Positions 17,029 to 25,480 of a stretch of DNA of 64,000 nucleotides are shown here, piece by piece. Location: NCBI RefSeq assembly GCF_000189775.2, contig NC_015555.1, forward strand, positions 1,127,001 through 1,191,000, read 5' to 3'. A model generated the notes under the pieces. That model did no database searches. It saw only the letters and a list, made by a program, of their open reading frames with translations, and was not told the origin of the DNA. Position 1 is the first letter of the stretch. Every line of letters starts with the position of its first letter. The stretch comes from Thermoanaerobacterium xylanolyticum LX-11. Lineage in GTDB: Bacteria > Bacillota > Thermoanaerobacteria > Thermoanaerobacterales > Thermoanaerobacteraceae. The position numbers and the translations under genes were made by a program.

Positions 17029-17748
17029 ATGATGGAAGAAAGGCAGTATAAAAAGAAAAAGAGGTTTAGCGTTTTTATCGTATTTTTGTTTATTTTTGCA
17101 ATTATACTTTATATAATTTTATTTAAAACATCATTATTTGATGTAAAAAACATATATGTCTATGGGACAAGATCAGTAGATAAGAGCGATGTCATAAGGT
17201 TGTCGGGGATAGAGATAGGTAGCAATACTCTGAAAATAAATAAATCAGCCGTCATTAAATCCATTATGAAGGATCCATACATTAAAGATGCGTCTATTAA
17301 CATAATTTATCCTTCTAAAGTCGAAATAAAAATAGATGAAAGGGTATTGGCGGTTCAAATAAGCTATAAAGACAAATTTCTATATGTAGATACCGACTGT
17401 GTCGCAGTTCAGTTAGGTGATTACAACAATAAATTGCCAATATTAAAGGGAATCTACGTTGGAAAATTTGAGATAGGAAGCAAAATCAACAATTTAAGTA
17501 ATAATAAGGACATAGCAAAACTATTGCCGTTAATATATAATAAGAATATATACAATAGTATAATTGTTAATGGTTCAAAGATTACATTAAAGACGGATTC
17601 AGGAATAGATGTAGTGTTGGAGAATGTTGATGACATAAGCTATTCATTAAATTTTTCTGAAAAGATATTGAACGATTTAGAGAAAAAAGGCTATAACAGC
17701 GGAAATATTCTTATAGTAAGCAATGGGAATCCAATTTATACGCCATAA
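17029..17748 (+). CDS. divIB: Cell division protein DivIB/FtsQ
   Basis: About 239-residue bitopic divisome protein: basic cytoplasmic tail (RQYKKKKR), one membrane segment near residues 12-32, then a POTRA domain (SLFDVKNIYVYGTRSVDKSDVIRLSG) and a beta domain. It forms a complex with FtsL and DivIC outside the membrane. GAGG (17017-17020) is eight bases before ATG 17029; a TTG at 16999 and ATGs between would precede the SD. The gene follows a hairpin after murA. Spacing and the POTRA pattern make the identification good despite low family conservation. Confidence 0.88.
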   Translation: MMEERQYKKKKRFSVFIVFLFIFAIILYIILFKTSLFDVKNIYVYGTRSVDKSDVIRLSGIEIGSNTLKINKSAVIKSIMKDPYIKDASINIIYPSKVEIKIDERVLAVQISYKDKFLYVDTDCVAVQLGDYNNKLPILKGIYVGKFEIGSKINNLSNNKDIAKLLPLIYNKNIYNSIIVNGSKITLKTDSGIDVVLENVDDISYSLNFSEKILNDLEKKGYNSGNILIVSNGNPIYTP

Positions 17749-17765
17749 GAAATGGAGGAAGTGCA

Positions 17766-18485
17766 GTGAAAAAGAGCTTTTTTGTTTCTATTGCTTTTGT
17801 ATGTGTCGTTCTTGGAATAATGATATCAACACAGTTTAGAAATGTGAAAAACAGTGATAGCTTGACTGTGCAAAGAGCAGAGGAACTTACAAGTAAATTA
17901 AATCAAGTTCAGAAAGAGAGAGATGAGTTGAAAAAACAAATAAATGATTTAGAAGCGAAAATATCAAATTATGAAAATTCTGCAGCTAAGTCAAGCACAG
18001 TAACAAAATCTCTTAAAGATGACCTTGACAAATATAAAGAATTAGCGGGGCTTTCTGATGTTGAAGGACCTGGCATCATAGTTACAATAAATGACGGCAG
18101 TACACAACTTCAGCCCGGTGCTGATCAGAATGCTTTTTTAGTTCACGATGAAGACCTTCTAAATATAGTTAATGAGCTTAGAGCAGCGGGAGCTGAAGCG
18201 ATATCAATAAATGACCAAAGACTTGTTGCGACATCTGAGATACGAATGATAGGTAATACTATCGATATTAATTCAGTCAGATTTACGCCTCCATATGTGG
18301 TGAAAGCCATTGGAAATCCAGATACATTGGAAGCTGCATTGCGACTTAAAGGTGGAATTATCGATACATTGTCAAACTGGGGAATTCAGGTTAACATTAA
18401 GCGTTCTGACAAAATATTAGTCAAAAAATATGACGGTGTTTTAACGTATAAATATGCGAAACCTTATGAAGGAGGGAATAATTGA
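17766..18485 (+). CDS. DUF881 family protein (YlxW/YlxX type)
   Basis: 239-residue protein with an N-terminal membrane anchor (residues 3-20), a coiled coil of about 50 residues (AEELTSKLNQVQKERDELKK) and a DUF881 domain beginning near VEGPGIIVTINDG and containing the NELRAAGAEAISINDQRL motif. The family sits between divIB and ftsA/sbp in many Firmicutes. Its function is not established; a membrane-linked division role is inferred from context. GTG 17766 is behind GGAGG. It overlaps the next gene by one base. Confidence 0.85.
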   Translation: MKKSFFVSIAFVCVVLGIMISTQFRNVKNSDSLTVQRAEELTSKLNQVQKERDELKKQINDLEAKISNYENSAAKSSTVTKSLKDDLDKYKELAGLSDVEGPGIIVTINDGSTQLQPGADQNAFLVHDEDLLNIVNELRAAGAEAISINDQRLVATSEIRMIGNTIDINSVRFTPPYVVKAIGNPDTLEAALRLKGGIIDTLSNWGIQVNIKRSDKILVKKYDGVLTYKYAKPYEGGNN

Positions 18486-18832
18486 TGGCTTTAATTATCA
18501 TTTTAAGTTTAGCTTTAGGACTTGCAATCGGCTTTTTCTTGCCAATTAATTTGCCTCCTGCATATACTTCATATCTTTCTGTTGCCATACTGGCTGCACT
18601 AGATTCTGTTTTTGGAGGAATTCGTGCCAGCCTTGAAAATAAATTCAATAATGCTATTTTCATTTCAGGCTTTTTTGGAAATGCTATATTGGCTGCAGTT
18701 TTAGCCTATATAGGTGATGTGTTAGGAGTTCCGATTTATTTGGCTGCGATTTTTGCTTTTGGCAGCAGATTGTTTACAAATTTTGCTTATATTCGGAGAT
18801 ACATTTTAAATAATTTTTCTAAAAAACAATAA
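18485..18832 (+). CDS. sbp: Small basic family protein Sbp (DUF1290)
   Basis: 115-residue membrane protein with three hydrophobic segments and the conserved SYLSVAILAALDSVFGGIRASLE stretch split across the first loop, matching the DUF1290 'small basic protein' found next to ftsA-ftsZ. ATG 18485 overlaps the previous TGA (TGATG) and follows GGAGGG by eight bases. Function is unknown in the family; the constant neighbourhood suggests division or septal membrane work. Confidence 0.88.
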   Translation: MALIIILSLALGLAIGFFLPINLPPAYTSYLSVAILAALDSVFGGIRASLENKFNNAIFISGFFGNAILAAVLAYIGDVLGVPIYLAAIFAFGSRLFTNFAYIRRYILNNFSKKQ

Positions 18833-18854
18833 GCTCCGAGGGGAGGAAAATTAA

Positions 18855-20081
18855 TTGAATGAAATTATAACAGGTATTGATATTGGGACCTCAAAAGTAT
18901 GTACTATAATTGGCCAATGTGACAAAAATGGAGAGCTGAGGATAATTGGCATTGGAATGTATCCATGCAATGGCATGAAAAAAGGAGTCGTTGTTGATAT
19001 AGAGACAACTGCTTTTTCTATTAAAAAATCTGTCGAACAGGCTGAAAGAATGGCGAATCAAAAGGTTACATCGGTTTATATTAAAATTCCCGGCGGTCTT
19101 ACTGAAATATACAGAAATAGAGGCCTTGTAGCTGTAACAAGGGATGATAAAGAGATAACAGCACAAGATGTGGAAAGAGTGCTGCAAGCTGCTAAAATAA
19201 TGGCTTTGCCATCTGATAAACAGATAATTGAGCTTATCCCTATTGAATACATAGTAGATGGTTATGGAGAAATTAAAGACCCTGTAGGTATGGCAGGGAT
19301 AAGGTTGGAAGTTGACGCGGCGATTGTAACAGGTAGCTTGACAGCAGTACAGAATATGGAAAAATGTGTTAAAAAGGCTGGTTACACCATGTCGGGAATC
19401 ATCGTAGAGCCATTAGCTACAGCAGAAGCAATATTGACTAAAGATGAGAGAGAACTGGGCGCAGCACTTATCGACATAGGTGCTGGTGTAACAGATATAG
19501 CAGTCTTTAAGTCTGGAAATTTAATATATACAGGCATGATACCTGTTGGCGGAAATCACATAACCAACGATTTGTCAATCGGGTTAAAGATTTCTTTTGA
19601 AGAAGCCGAAATTATAAAGAAGAAGTATGGTTCTGTGGTGAAGGTAGAGAATGATGAGACAGTAAAAATAGCAAATATAGCAAATCATAGTTCTCAAGAT
19701 ACCAGACTTAATGATATAATAGATATTATAGAAGCGAGAGTAAATGAAATTTTGACGATGGTGTACGATGAAATGAGAGGTTCTAACGTTTTAGACCAGA
19801 TTTCAACAAATATTGTAATAACAGGAGGCGGAATATCTTTTATAAAAGGCAGTCTTGATTTAGCAGAGAGTATTTTGGGTAAAAATGTAAGATTGGGTTT
19901 GCCTAATGCTATTGGAGTTTCTACGCCTGTATATTCAACTGCAGTAGGAATCGTCAAATATGTTTTTGCAAACCGAAAGTATCTATATAAAAAGCAAGTT
20001 GAGGTTCCGAAAGAAAGGGATCAAAAGAAAAGTGGGGTATTGTCAAAAATAAAAGACTGGTTTAATGATTTTTGGATATGA
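18855..20081 (+). CDS. ftsA: Cell division protein FtsA
   Basis: 408-residue actin-fold ATPase that tethers FtsZ filaments to the membrane. The N-terminal phosphate-binding loop IDIGTSKVCTIIG, the SHS2 (1C) subdomain, ALIDIGAGVTDIAVF (second phosphate loop) and VITGGGISFIKG (adenosine motif) are all present. The C-terminus ends in an amphipathic helix (SKIKDWFNDFWI) for membrane targeting. It starts at TTG 18855 behind GAGGGGAGG. ftsZ follows in 17 bases. Confidence 0.96.
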   Translation: MNEIITGIDIGTSKVCTIIGQCDKNGELRIIGIGMYPCNGMKKGVVVDIETTAFSIKKSVEQAERMANQKVTSVYIKIPGGLTEIYRNRGLVAVTRDDKEITAQDVERVLQAAKIMALPSDKQIIELIPIEYIVDGYGEIKDPVGMAGIRLEVDAAIVTGSLTAVQNMEKCVKKAGYTMSGIIVEPLATAEAILTKDERELGAALIDIGAGVTDIAVFKSGNLIYTGMIPVGGNHITNDLSIGLKISFEEAEIIKKKYGSVVKVENDETVKIANIANHSSQDTRLNDIIDIIEARVNEILTMVYDEMRGSNVLDQISTNIVITGGGISFIKGSLDLAESILGKNVRLGLPNAIGVSTPVYSTAVGIVKYVFANRKYLYKKQVEVPKERDQKKSGVLSKIKDWFNDFWI

Positions 20082-20098
20082 TATGAGGAGGGTCTTAT

Positions 20099-21187
20099 AT
20101 GATAGGTATTGAAACAGATATGGAGCAGTTTGCAAATATTAAAGTTATTGGCGTCGGTGGTGGTGGTGGGAATGCTGTAAACAGGATGATTGAGGCAGGA
20201 CTTAAAGGTGTGGAGTTCATTGCAATCAATACGGACAAGCAAGCACTTTACATGTCAAAAGCTGAGACAAAAATACAGATTGGCGACAAACTGACAAAAG
20301 GCCTTGGGGCAGGTGCAAATCCTGAAATTGGCAAAAAAGCAGCGGAAGAGACAAAAGATGAGATTGAAAAGATTATAAGCGGCGCTGATATGGTGTTCAT
20401 TACTGCAGGTATGGGTGGTGGTACAGGTACAGGCGCTGCTCCTGTAGTAGCTGAGATAACTAAACAATTAGGTATTTTGACTGTTGGAGTTGTCACAAAG
20501 CCGTTTACTTTTGAAGGAAAAAAAAGAATGACACACGCTGAAATGGGAATAAGTGAATTAAAAAAACACGTAGACGCACTTGTCACGATTCCAAATGATA
20601 GGCTGTTGCAGGTGGCAGAGAAGAAGACATCAATGTTAGACGCGTTTAAAATTGCAGATGATGTCTTAAGGCAAGGTGTTCAAGGTATTTCTGACTTAAT
20701 TGCTGTCCCGGGTCTTGTCAATGTTGATTTTGCTGATGTAAAGACCATCATGATGGAAACAGGTCTTGCACACATGGGTATAGGAATAGCATCTGGTGAA
20801 AATAAAGCCACCGAAGCAGCAAAGCAAGCGGTTCAAAGTCCACTTTTGGAGACGTCGATAGAAGGTGCAAGAGGGATATTGTTAAATATAGCCGGTGGAA
20901 CTAACTTAAGCATATTTGAGGTTAATGAAGCAGCCAATTACATATATGAAACAGCGGATCCCGATGCAAATATCATATTTGGAGCAGTCATTGATGAAAG
21001 TTTAGAGGATCAGATTAGGATCACAGTGATTGCAACAGGGTTTGAAAAGAGATTTGAATCTGAAAAGAAACCAAAAATAGAAAAGGAACTTATAAAACAA
21101 AGCGATGTTAAAGACATAAATGAGGTTATAAAGTTTGACAACGACGACCTCGACATTCCTACTTTCCTAAGAAGAGGTAGAAAGTAA
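20099..21187 (+). CDS. ftsZ: Cell division protein FtsZ
   Basis: 362-residue tubulin-like GTPase forming the Z ring. It shows [17 protein letters not shown] at the N-terminus, the tubulin signature [10 protein letters not shown] and the T7 synergy region with the catalytic aspartates ([11 protein letters not shown]). The C-terminal conserved peptide [12 protein letters not shown] binds FtsA. The linker before it is short. AGGAGGG lies eight bases before ATG 20099; an internal ATG 20117 is less likely. A strong terminator ends the cluster. Confidence 0.98.
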   Translation: MIGIETDMEQFANIKVIGVGGGGGNAVNRMIEAGLKGVEFIAINTDKQALYMSKAETKIQIGDKLTKGLGAGANPEIGKKAAEETKDEIEKIISGADMVFITAGMGGGTGTGAAPVVAEITKQLGILTVGVVTKPFTFEGKKRMTHAEMGISELKKHVDALVTIPNDRLLQVAEKKTSMLDAFKIADDVLRQGVQGISDLIAVPGLVNVDFADVKTIMMETGLAHMGIGIASGENKATEAAKQAVQSPLLETSIEGARGILLNIAGGTNLSIFEVNEAANYIYETADPDANIIFGAVIDESLEDQIRITVIATGFEKRFESEKKPKIEKELIKQSDVKDINEVIKFDNDDLDIPTFLRRGRK

Positions 21188-21194
21188 AAATAGA

Positions 21195-21230
21195 AACACC
21201 TTAATTAATGTTTTAATTAGGGTGTTTTTT
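21195..21230 (+). terminator. Rho-independent terminator after ftsZ
   Basis: Fourteen-pair stem (AACACCTTAATTAA with its complement, one G-U), TGTT loop and a run of T. It marks the 3' end of the dcw transcript. The following 190 bases to spoIIGA are very AT-rich and contain TATAAT at 21344-21349, but I see no convincing -35 or clear Spo0A box there. Confidence 0.9.
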
Positions 21231-21418
21231 AATGCCTTTTTAACTACATTAATTAACATTAATGTATAAAATTCTTTAAAAAAATATTGATAACAGAGAA
21301 AATTTGATGCCAAATTATAACAATTTTATCGATATTTTTTTATTATAATAGGAATAAAGGGTTGCGGAATGAATATACATAGTTTAGGTAGTTTTTAAAG
21401 TTATTTGGAGTGATAGGA

Positions 21419-22261
21419 GTGTACGCCGATGTAATTTTTATCGAAAACTTGATCATAAATTATATAATTTTATATTTGACTAAGCGATTTTCCAGATCAA
21501 ATACTAATAATGCAAAGTTAATTTTCTCGTCCGCTTTAGGCGCTTTGTATGTAATTCTAATATTTTTTTCTTTGCCTAATATAATTTATTCACTTACATT
21601 TAAAATAATAATATCTATTTTAATGGTGGCAATTGCATTTGGATTTAACAGATTTCATGAATTTATAAGAGTTTTAAGCATTTTTTATTTGGTTTCATTT
21701 ATAATAGGTGGGACAGCTTTTGCATTGATTTACGTCGTGAATATAGGCATTAGACAGATCATAATAGCAGCACTATTTTTCGCAATACTTTTAACTTATA
21801 TTGGTTGGGGGTACATATCAAAAAAGAATATAGAAAGCAATATTTTGTATAAGCTGCATATAGATATGGATAATAAAGGGAGAGATGTAAGGGCGATATT
21901 AGATACAGGCAATACGTTGCATGATCCTATTTCTAATTATCCTGTTGCAATAGTAGAATATGAAGCTGTAAAAGAATTGTTGCCAGAAAAATTAAAAAAT
22001 GTGTTTGATTCTATGGGAAATGAATCTATATTTGAAATGACTAAAGTAGTAGATGATGATAAATGGCTTAAAAGGTTGAGATTAGTGCCTTTTAATTCTA
22101 TTGGAAACGACAGCGGGATTTTGATAGGATTTATACCTGACAATTTGGTGGTTGAGGGATATAGAAAATCGCAAAAAAATGCGATTGTAGGAATATATTT
22201 TAAAAAGTTGAATGAGACTTCAGATTATGAAGCACTTATAGGTACAGAATTGCTAAATTGA
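21419..22261 (+). CDS. spoIIGA: Sigma-E processing peptidase SpoIIGA
   Basis: About 280-residue membrane-bound aspartic protease that cleaves pro-sigma-E in the mother cell when signalled from the forespore. The N-terminal half has five hydrophobic segments; the C-terminal cytosolic half carries VRAILDTGNTLHDP, with catalytic Asp162 in the DTG motif (the enzyme works as a dimer). I favour GTG 21419 (product MYADVIFIENL) because TTGGAG ends eight bases before it; GTG 21410 overlaps that SD. sigE, the substrate gene, follows 15 bases later. Confidence 0.93.
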   Translation: MYADVIFIENLIINYIILYLTKRFSRSNTNNAKLIFSSALGALYVILIFFSLPNIIYSLTFKIIISILMVAIAFGFNRFHEFIRVLSIFYLVSFIIGGTAFALIYVVNIGIRQIIIAALFFAILLTYIGWGYISKKNIESNILYKLHIDMDNKGRDVRAILDTGNTLHDPISNYPVAIVEYEAVKELLPEKLKNVFDSMGNESIFEMTKVVDDDKWLKRLRLVPFNSIGNDSGILIGFIPDNLVVEGYRKSQKNAIVGIYFKKLNETSDYEALIGTELLN

Positions 22262-22276
22262 TGGAGGGATGATGCG

Positions 22277-23002
22277 GTGAATATTAAGACAAAAGTGAAA
22301 GTAACTATTCAGTTGGCAATACTAAAAGTATTGACAAAACTGAAAATTCGAGACTCGATCTTTTATGTTGGTGGCAGTGAGGCTTTGCCTCCTCCTCTTT
22401 CGGCAGAAGAAGAAATGTTTTTGATAGCGAAAATGGAATCAGGTGATAATGAAGCTAAGTCAATGTTAATCGAGAGGAATTTGCGACTTGTAGTTTATAT
22501 TGCAAAAAAATTTGAGAATACTGGAGTGGGCATAGAAGATCTTATTTCTATAGGAACCATTGGACTTATTAAATCAATAAATACGTTCAATCCGCGCAAA
22601 AAGATAAAGCTGGCAACTTATGCATCAAGGTGCATAGAAAATGAAATACTCATGTATTTAAGGAGGAATAGCAAAACCAGAATGGAGGTTTCGTTTGATG
22701 AACCACTGAATATTGATTGGGATGGGAATGAGCTTCTTCTCTCAGATATTTTAGGTACAGACAATGAGCTGGTGTATAAAATCATTGAAGACGAAGTTGA
22801 CAAACAGTTGTTGACAAATGCATTGAAAAAGCTATCTGATAGAGAAAAAAGGATTATAGGATTGAGGTTTGGACTTAGCGGTGGAACAGAAATGACTCAA
22901 AAGGAAGTAGCCGACCTATTAGGCATATCGCAGTCCTACATTTCAAGATTAGAAAAAAGGATATTAAAAAGACTCAAAAAAGAAATAAATAGATTAGTTT
23001 AA
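22277..23002 (+). CDS. sigE: Sporulation sigma factor SigE (pro-form)
   Basis: 241-residue sigma-70 family factor for early mother-cell transcription. The first about 27 residues are a basic/hydrophobic pro-sequence ([14 protein letters not shown]) that keeps it inactive until SpoIIGA cuts it. Region 2 ([29 protein letters not shown]) and region 4 with the helix-turn-helix ([20 protein letters not shown]) are complete. GTG start behind GGAGGG. Followed by sigG with its own probable forespore promoter. Confidence 0.96.
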   Translation: MNIKTKVKVTIQLAILKVLTKLKIRDSIFYVGGSEALPPPLSAEEEMFLIAKMESGDNEAKSMLIERNLRLVVYIAKKFENTGVGIEDLISIGTIGLIKSINTFNPRKKIKLATYASRCIENEILMYLRRNSKTRMEVSFDEPLNIDWDGNELLLSDILGTDNELVYKIIEDEVDKQLLTNALKKLSDREKRIIGLRFGLSGGTEMTQKEVADLLGISQSYISRLEKRILKRLKKEINRLV

Positions 23003-23006
23003 AATT

Positions 23007-23035
23007 GAATAAAATTTGCTCCGCAGGTAATACTT
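23007..23035 (+). promoter_or_regulatory. Putative sigma-F/sigma-G forespore promoter of sigG
   Basis: GAATA at 23007-23011 and GGTAATACTT at 23026-23035. The latter fits the sigma-F -10 pattern GGnnAnAnTw at every defined position, and the former fits the -35 patterns of sigma-F/G. Spacing is 14 bases, one short of the usual sigma-F spacing. The position, 33 bases before the sigG start, agrees with known forespore control of sigG. Confidence 0.5.
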
Positions 23036-23067
23036 AAAATTAACCAATACATTTGGAGGATGGGCAT

Positions 23068-23838
23068 ATGAATAATAAAGTAGAGATCTGCGGAGTAAAT
23101 ACTTCTAAGTTACCTGTACTAAAAGGAGCTAAGCAAAAGGAACTTCTTTTAAGAATGAAAAATGGCGATAAAAGCGCCAGAGAAGAATTCATAAATGGAA
23201 ATTTAAGACTTGTATTGAGCGTTATACAAAGATTTAACAATCGTGGTGAGTATGTAGATGATTTGTTTCAAGTTGGCTGTATAGGCTTGATTAAGGCGAT
23301 AGATAATTTTGATTTAAATCAGAACGTGAAATTTTCAACGTATGCAGTGCCAATGATCATTGGAGAGATCAGACGGTATTTAAGAGATAACAATTCTATT
23401 AGAGTTAGCAGATCATTACGAGATGTGGCATATAAGGCTTTGCAAGTAAGAGATAAACTTGTCAATGAAAATTCGAAAGAACCTACTGTTGGCGATATAG
23501 CGAAAGAATTAAACATACCGAGAGAAGAAGTTGTTTTTGCGCTTGATGCTATACAAGATCCTGTATCACTTTTTGAACCAATATACCATGATGGCGGAGA
23601 TGCAATATACGTGATGGACCAGATTGGCGATGAAAAAAACGTAGATGAAGTATGGTTGGAACAAATAGCATTAAAGGAGGCAATAAAGAAATTAAATGAC
23701 AGAGAAAAGATGATATTGACGATGCGCTTCTTTGAAGGAAAAACTCAAATGGAGGTTGCGAAAGAGATTGGTATATCACAAGCTCAAGTGTCAAGACTTG
23801 AAAAATCAGCATTATCCCACATGAGAAAATATATATGA
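23068..23838 (+). CDS. sigG: Sporulation sigma factor SigG
   Basis: 256-residue late forespore sigma factor, nearly superimposable on B. subtilis SigG: NNKVEICGVNTSKLPVLK at the N-terminus (the segment bound by anti-sigma CsfB/SpoIIAB), RFNNRGEYVDDLFQVGCIGL in region 2, and the region 4 helix-turn-helix TQMEVAKEIGISQAQVSRLE. ATG 23068 is nine bases after GGAGG; the TTG at 23053 overlaps the SD. The gene has its own promoter and a terminator that begins at its stop codon. Confidence 0.97.
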   Translation: MNNKVEICGVNTSKLPVLKGAKQKELLLRMKNGDKSAREEFINGNLRLVLSVIQRFNNRGEYVDDLFQVGCIGLIKAIDNFDLNQNVKFSTYAVPMIIGEIRRYLRDNNSIRVSRSLRDVAYKALQVRDKLVNENSKEPTVGDIAKELNIPREEVVFALDAIQDPVSLFEPIYHDGGDAIYVMDQIGDEKNVDEVWLEQIALKEAIKKLNDREKMILTMRFFEGKTQMEVAKEIGISQAQVSRLEKSALSHMRKYI

Positions 23839-23860
23839 CTTGCCTTATGGCAAGTTTTTC
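23838..23860 (+). terminator. Rho-independent terminator at the sigG stop
   Basis: ACTTGCC / GGCAAGT with a TTAT loop and five T residues; the stem starts at the last base of the stop codon. Confidence 0.85.
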
Positions 23861-23924
23861 TATTGTAATTTGATAAAAATAACTGCATATATTTTTAGTA
23901 TAAAGATTTTAAGGGGGAATCGGA

Positions 23925-24176
23925 ATGTTTAAAACATCAGATTTAAGAGACAAAGACGTAATTGATGTAAAAACCGGCAAAAGGCTTGGCAATATAATTG
24001 ACATAGAAGTAAACTTGGAGGAAGGCAAAGTAGACGGATTTATAATACCAGCCGAGACAAAAGGATTTAGACTTTTTGCAAAGGATCAGGACTTGTACAT
24101 ACCATGGCAATCTGTAAAAAAAATAGGAGAAGATGTTATACTAATTGATATTAATGAAGATGTAACACAAGTTTGA
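23925..24176 (+). CDS. YlmC/YmxH family PRC-barrel sporulation protein
   Basis: 83-residue protein with the PRC-barrel pattern of YlmC/YmxH: SDLRDKDVIDVKTGKRLG, IDIEVNLEEGKVDGFIIP and a final LYIPWQSVKKIGEDVILID strand. PRC barrels bind RNA or protein partners. The family is confined to spore-formers and usually lies beside sigG, but its job is not known. ATG 23925 follows AAGGGGGA. Sigma control is not clear from the 86-base upstream gap. Confidence 0.85.
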   Translation: MFKTSDLRDKDVIDVKTGKRLGNIIDIEVNLEEGKVDGFIIPAETKGFRLFAKDQDLYIPWQSVKKIGEDVILIDINEDVTQV

Positions 24177-24264
24177 CTATTTACATCAATTTTATTATAA
24201 TTTTATTAGCAATTGTCGATGAAGAAAGTTTTTTGATCGGTTGTGACGAAAGGAATGATAATGT

Positions 24265-24732
24265 TTGAAATGTCCTTTTTGCGGTTATTTAGATTCTAAA
24301 GTGATTGATTCTCGACCTACCGATGATTCTACTTCAATAAGAAGAAGGCGAGAATGTATAAATTGCGGCAAAAGGTTTACTACTTATGAAAAAGTCGAGC
24401 AAGTTCCTATTCTGGTAATAAAGAAAGATTTAAGCAGAGAGTCTTATGACAGGGATAAAATACTAAGAGGCATGATAAAAGCTTGTGAAAAAAGGCCTGT
24501 TCCTATTCAAAAATTAGAAGAGCTAACGGATGAAATAGAAAGAGATATTTACAATTCTTATGAAAAGGAAATCACATCTGCTAAAATTGGAGAGATGGTG
24601 ATGGAAAAGCTTAAAAATGTTGACGAAGTGGCGTATGTAAGATTTGCATCTGTTTACAGACAATTTAAAGACATAAACACTTTTATGGACGAGCTAAAAA
24701 AATTGCTGAATGATACCGAGGAGAAGAAATGA
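24265..24732 (+). CDS. nrdR: Transcriptional repressor NrdR
   Basis: 155-residue ATP-cone repressor of ribonucleotide reductase genes. The N-terminal zinc ribbon uses Cys3, Cys6, Cys31 and Cys34 (MKCPFC ... [10 protein letters not shown]), followed by the ATP-cone (about residues 49-139) that senses dATP/ATP. Length is normal. It starts at TTG 24265 with AAGGA ten bases upstream; an out-of-frame ATG at 24261 overlaps the start. No reductase gene lies in this window. phoP follows after 40 bases, so read-through is possible. Confidence 0.95.
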   Translation: MKCPFCGYLDSKVIDSRPTDDSTSIRRRRECINCGKRFTTYEKVEQVPILVIKKDLSRESYDRDKILRGMIKACEKRPVPIQKLEELTDEIERDIYNSYEKEITSAKIGEMVMEKLKNVDEVAYVRFASVYRQFKDINTFMDELKKLLNDTEEKK

Positions 24733-24772
24733 AGCTCTAATTTTGTACATGATGTACTTAGGAGGTGCAATT

Positions 24773-25480
24773 TTGGCACATACAATTCTTGTTATTGAAG
24801 ATGAAGCCCATATTTTAGAGTTGTTAAGGTACAATTTAGAAGCACAAGGATATAATGTTGTTTTAACAGATAATGGCAAAGGTGGCCTTGAAAAATGCAA
24901 AGAGACAAACCCCGATCTGGTTCTTTTAGATTTGATGCTTCCCGATATAGATGGCATAGATGTATGTAAAAAGTTAAAATCAGATGAACATCTTAAAAAC
25001 ATCCCTATAATTATGCTGACTGCAAAGAGCGAAGAAGTAGATAAGATATTAGGATTGGAACTTGGGGCAGATGACTACATTACAAAACCTTTCAGCATAA
25101 GAGAGCTGTTGGCAAGGATTAAAGTAGTGCTAAGAAGATCCAAAAATGAGTCTGAAGATAATGAGATCATCAAGTTTGGAGATATCACGATAGATACTGA
25201 AAAACATTTGGTTTATAAAGGCAATGAATTGCTTGATCTCACTTTAAAAGAGTTTGAGCTTTTAAAACTTTTATCAAAAAATCGAGGCAAAGTTTTGACT
25301 CGAGATTATTTGTTGGACAAGGTATGGGGATATGAATACGCTGGCGAAACAAGAACTGTGGATGTCCACATACGACATTTGAGAAAAAAGATAGAAGATG
25401 ATGATAAACTTCCAGTATACATTGAAACAGTACGTGGGATTGGGTACAAATTAAAGGATATAGGTGAAAGTGATGTTTAA
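24773..25480 (+). CDS. phoP: PhoP/PhoB-type response regulator
   Basis: About 235-residue OmpR-family regulator. The receiver domain has the acidic pair EDE, phospho-acceptor Asp in LVLLDLMLPD and conserved Lys in DYITKPFS. The C-terminal winged helix has LTLKEFELLKLLSKNRGKVLTR and VDVHIRHLRKKI. The TTG start follows an ideal AGGAGGTG. It overlaps its kinase gene by eight bases and sits directly before the pst operon, whose promoters contain phased TTAACA-type repeats, so it is almost certainly the phosphate regulator. Confidence 0.92.
   Translation: MAHTILVIEDEAHILELLRYNLEAQGYNVVLTDNGKGGLEKCKETNPDLVLLDLMLPDIDGIDVCKKLKSDEHLKNIPIIMLTAKSEEVDKILGLELGADDYITKPFSIRELLARIKVVLRRSKNESEDNEIIKFGDITIDTEKHLVYKGNELLDLTLKEFELLKLLSKNRGKVLTRDYLLDKVWGYEYAGETRTVDVHIRHLRKKIEDDDKLPVYIETVRGIGYKLKDIGESDV

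Noticed and set aside
21244-21262. AT-rich palindrome (CATTAAT / ATTAATG) after the ftsZ terminator
   Set aside because: Short, composed almost only of A and T, and expected by chance in such sequence.
24747-24761. GTACAT-G-ATGTAC palindrome between nrdR and phoP, considered as an NrdR box
   Set aside because: It does not match the NrdR box consensus and is only six bases per arm.
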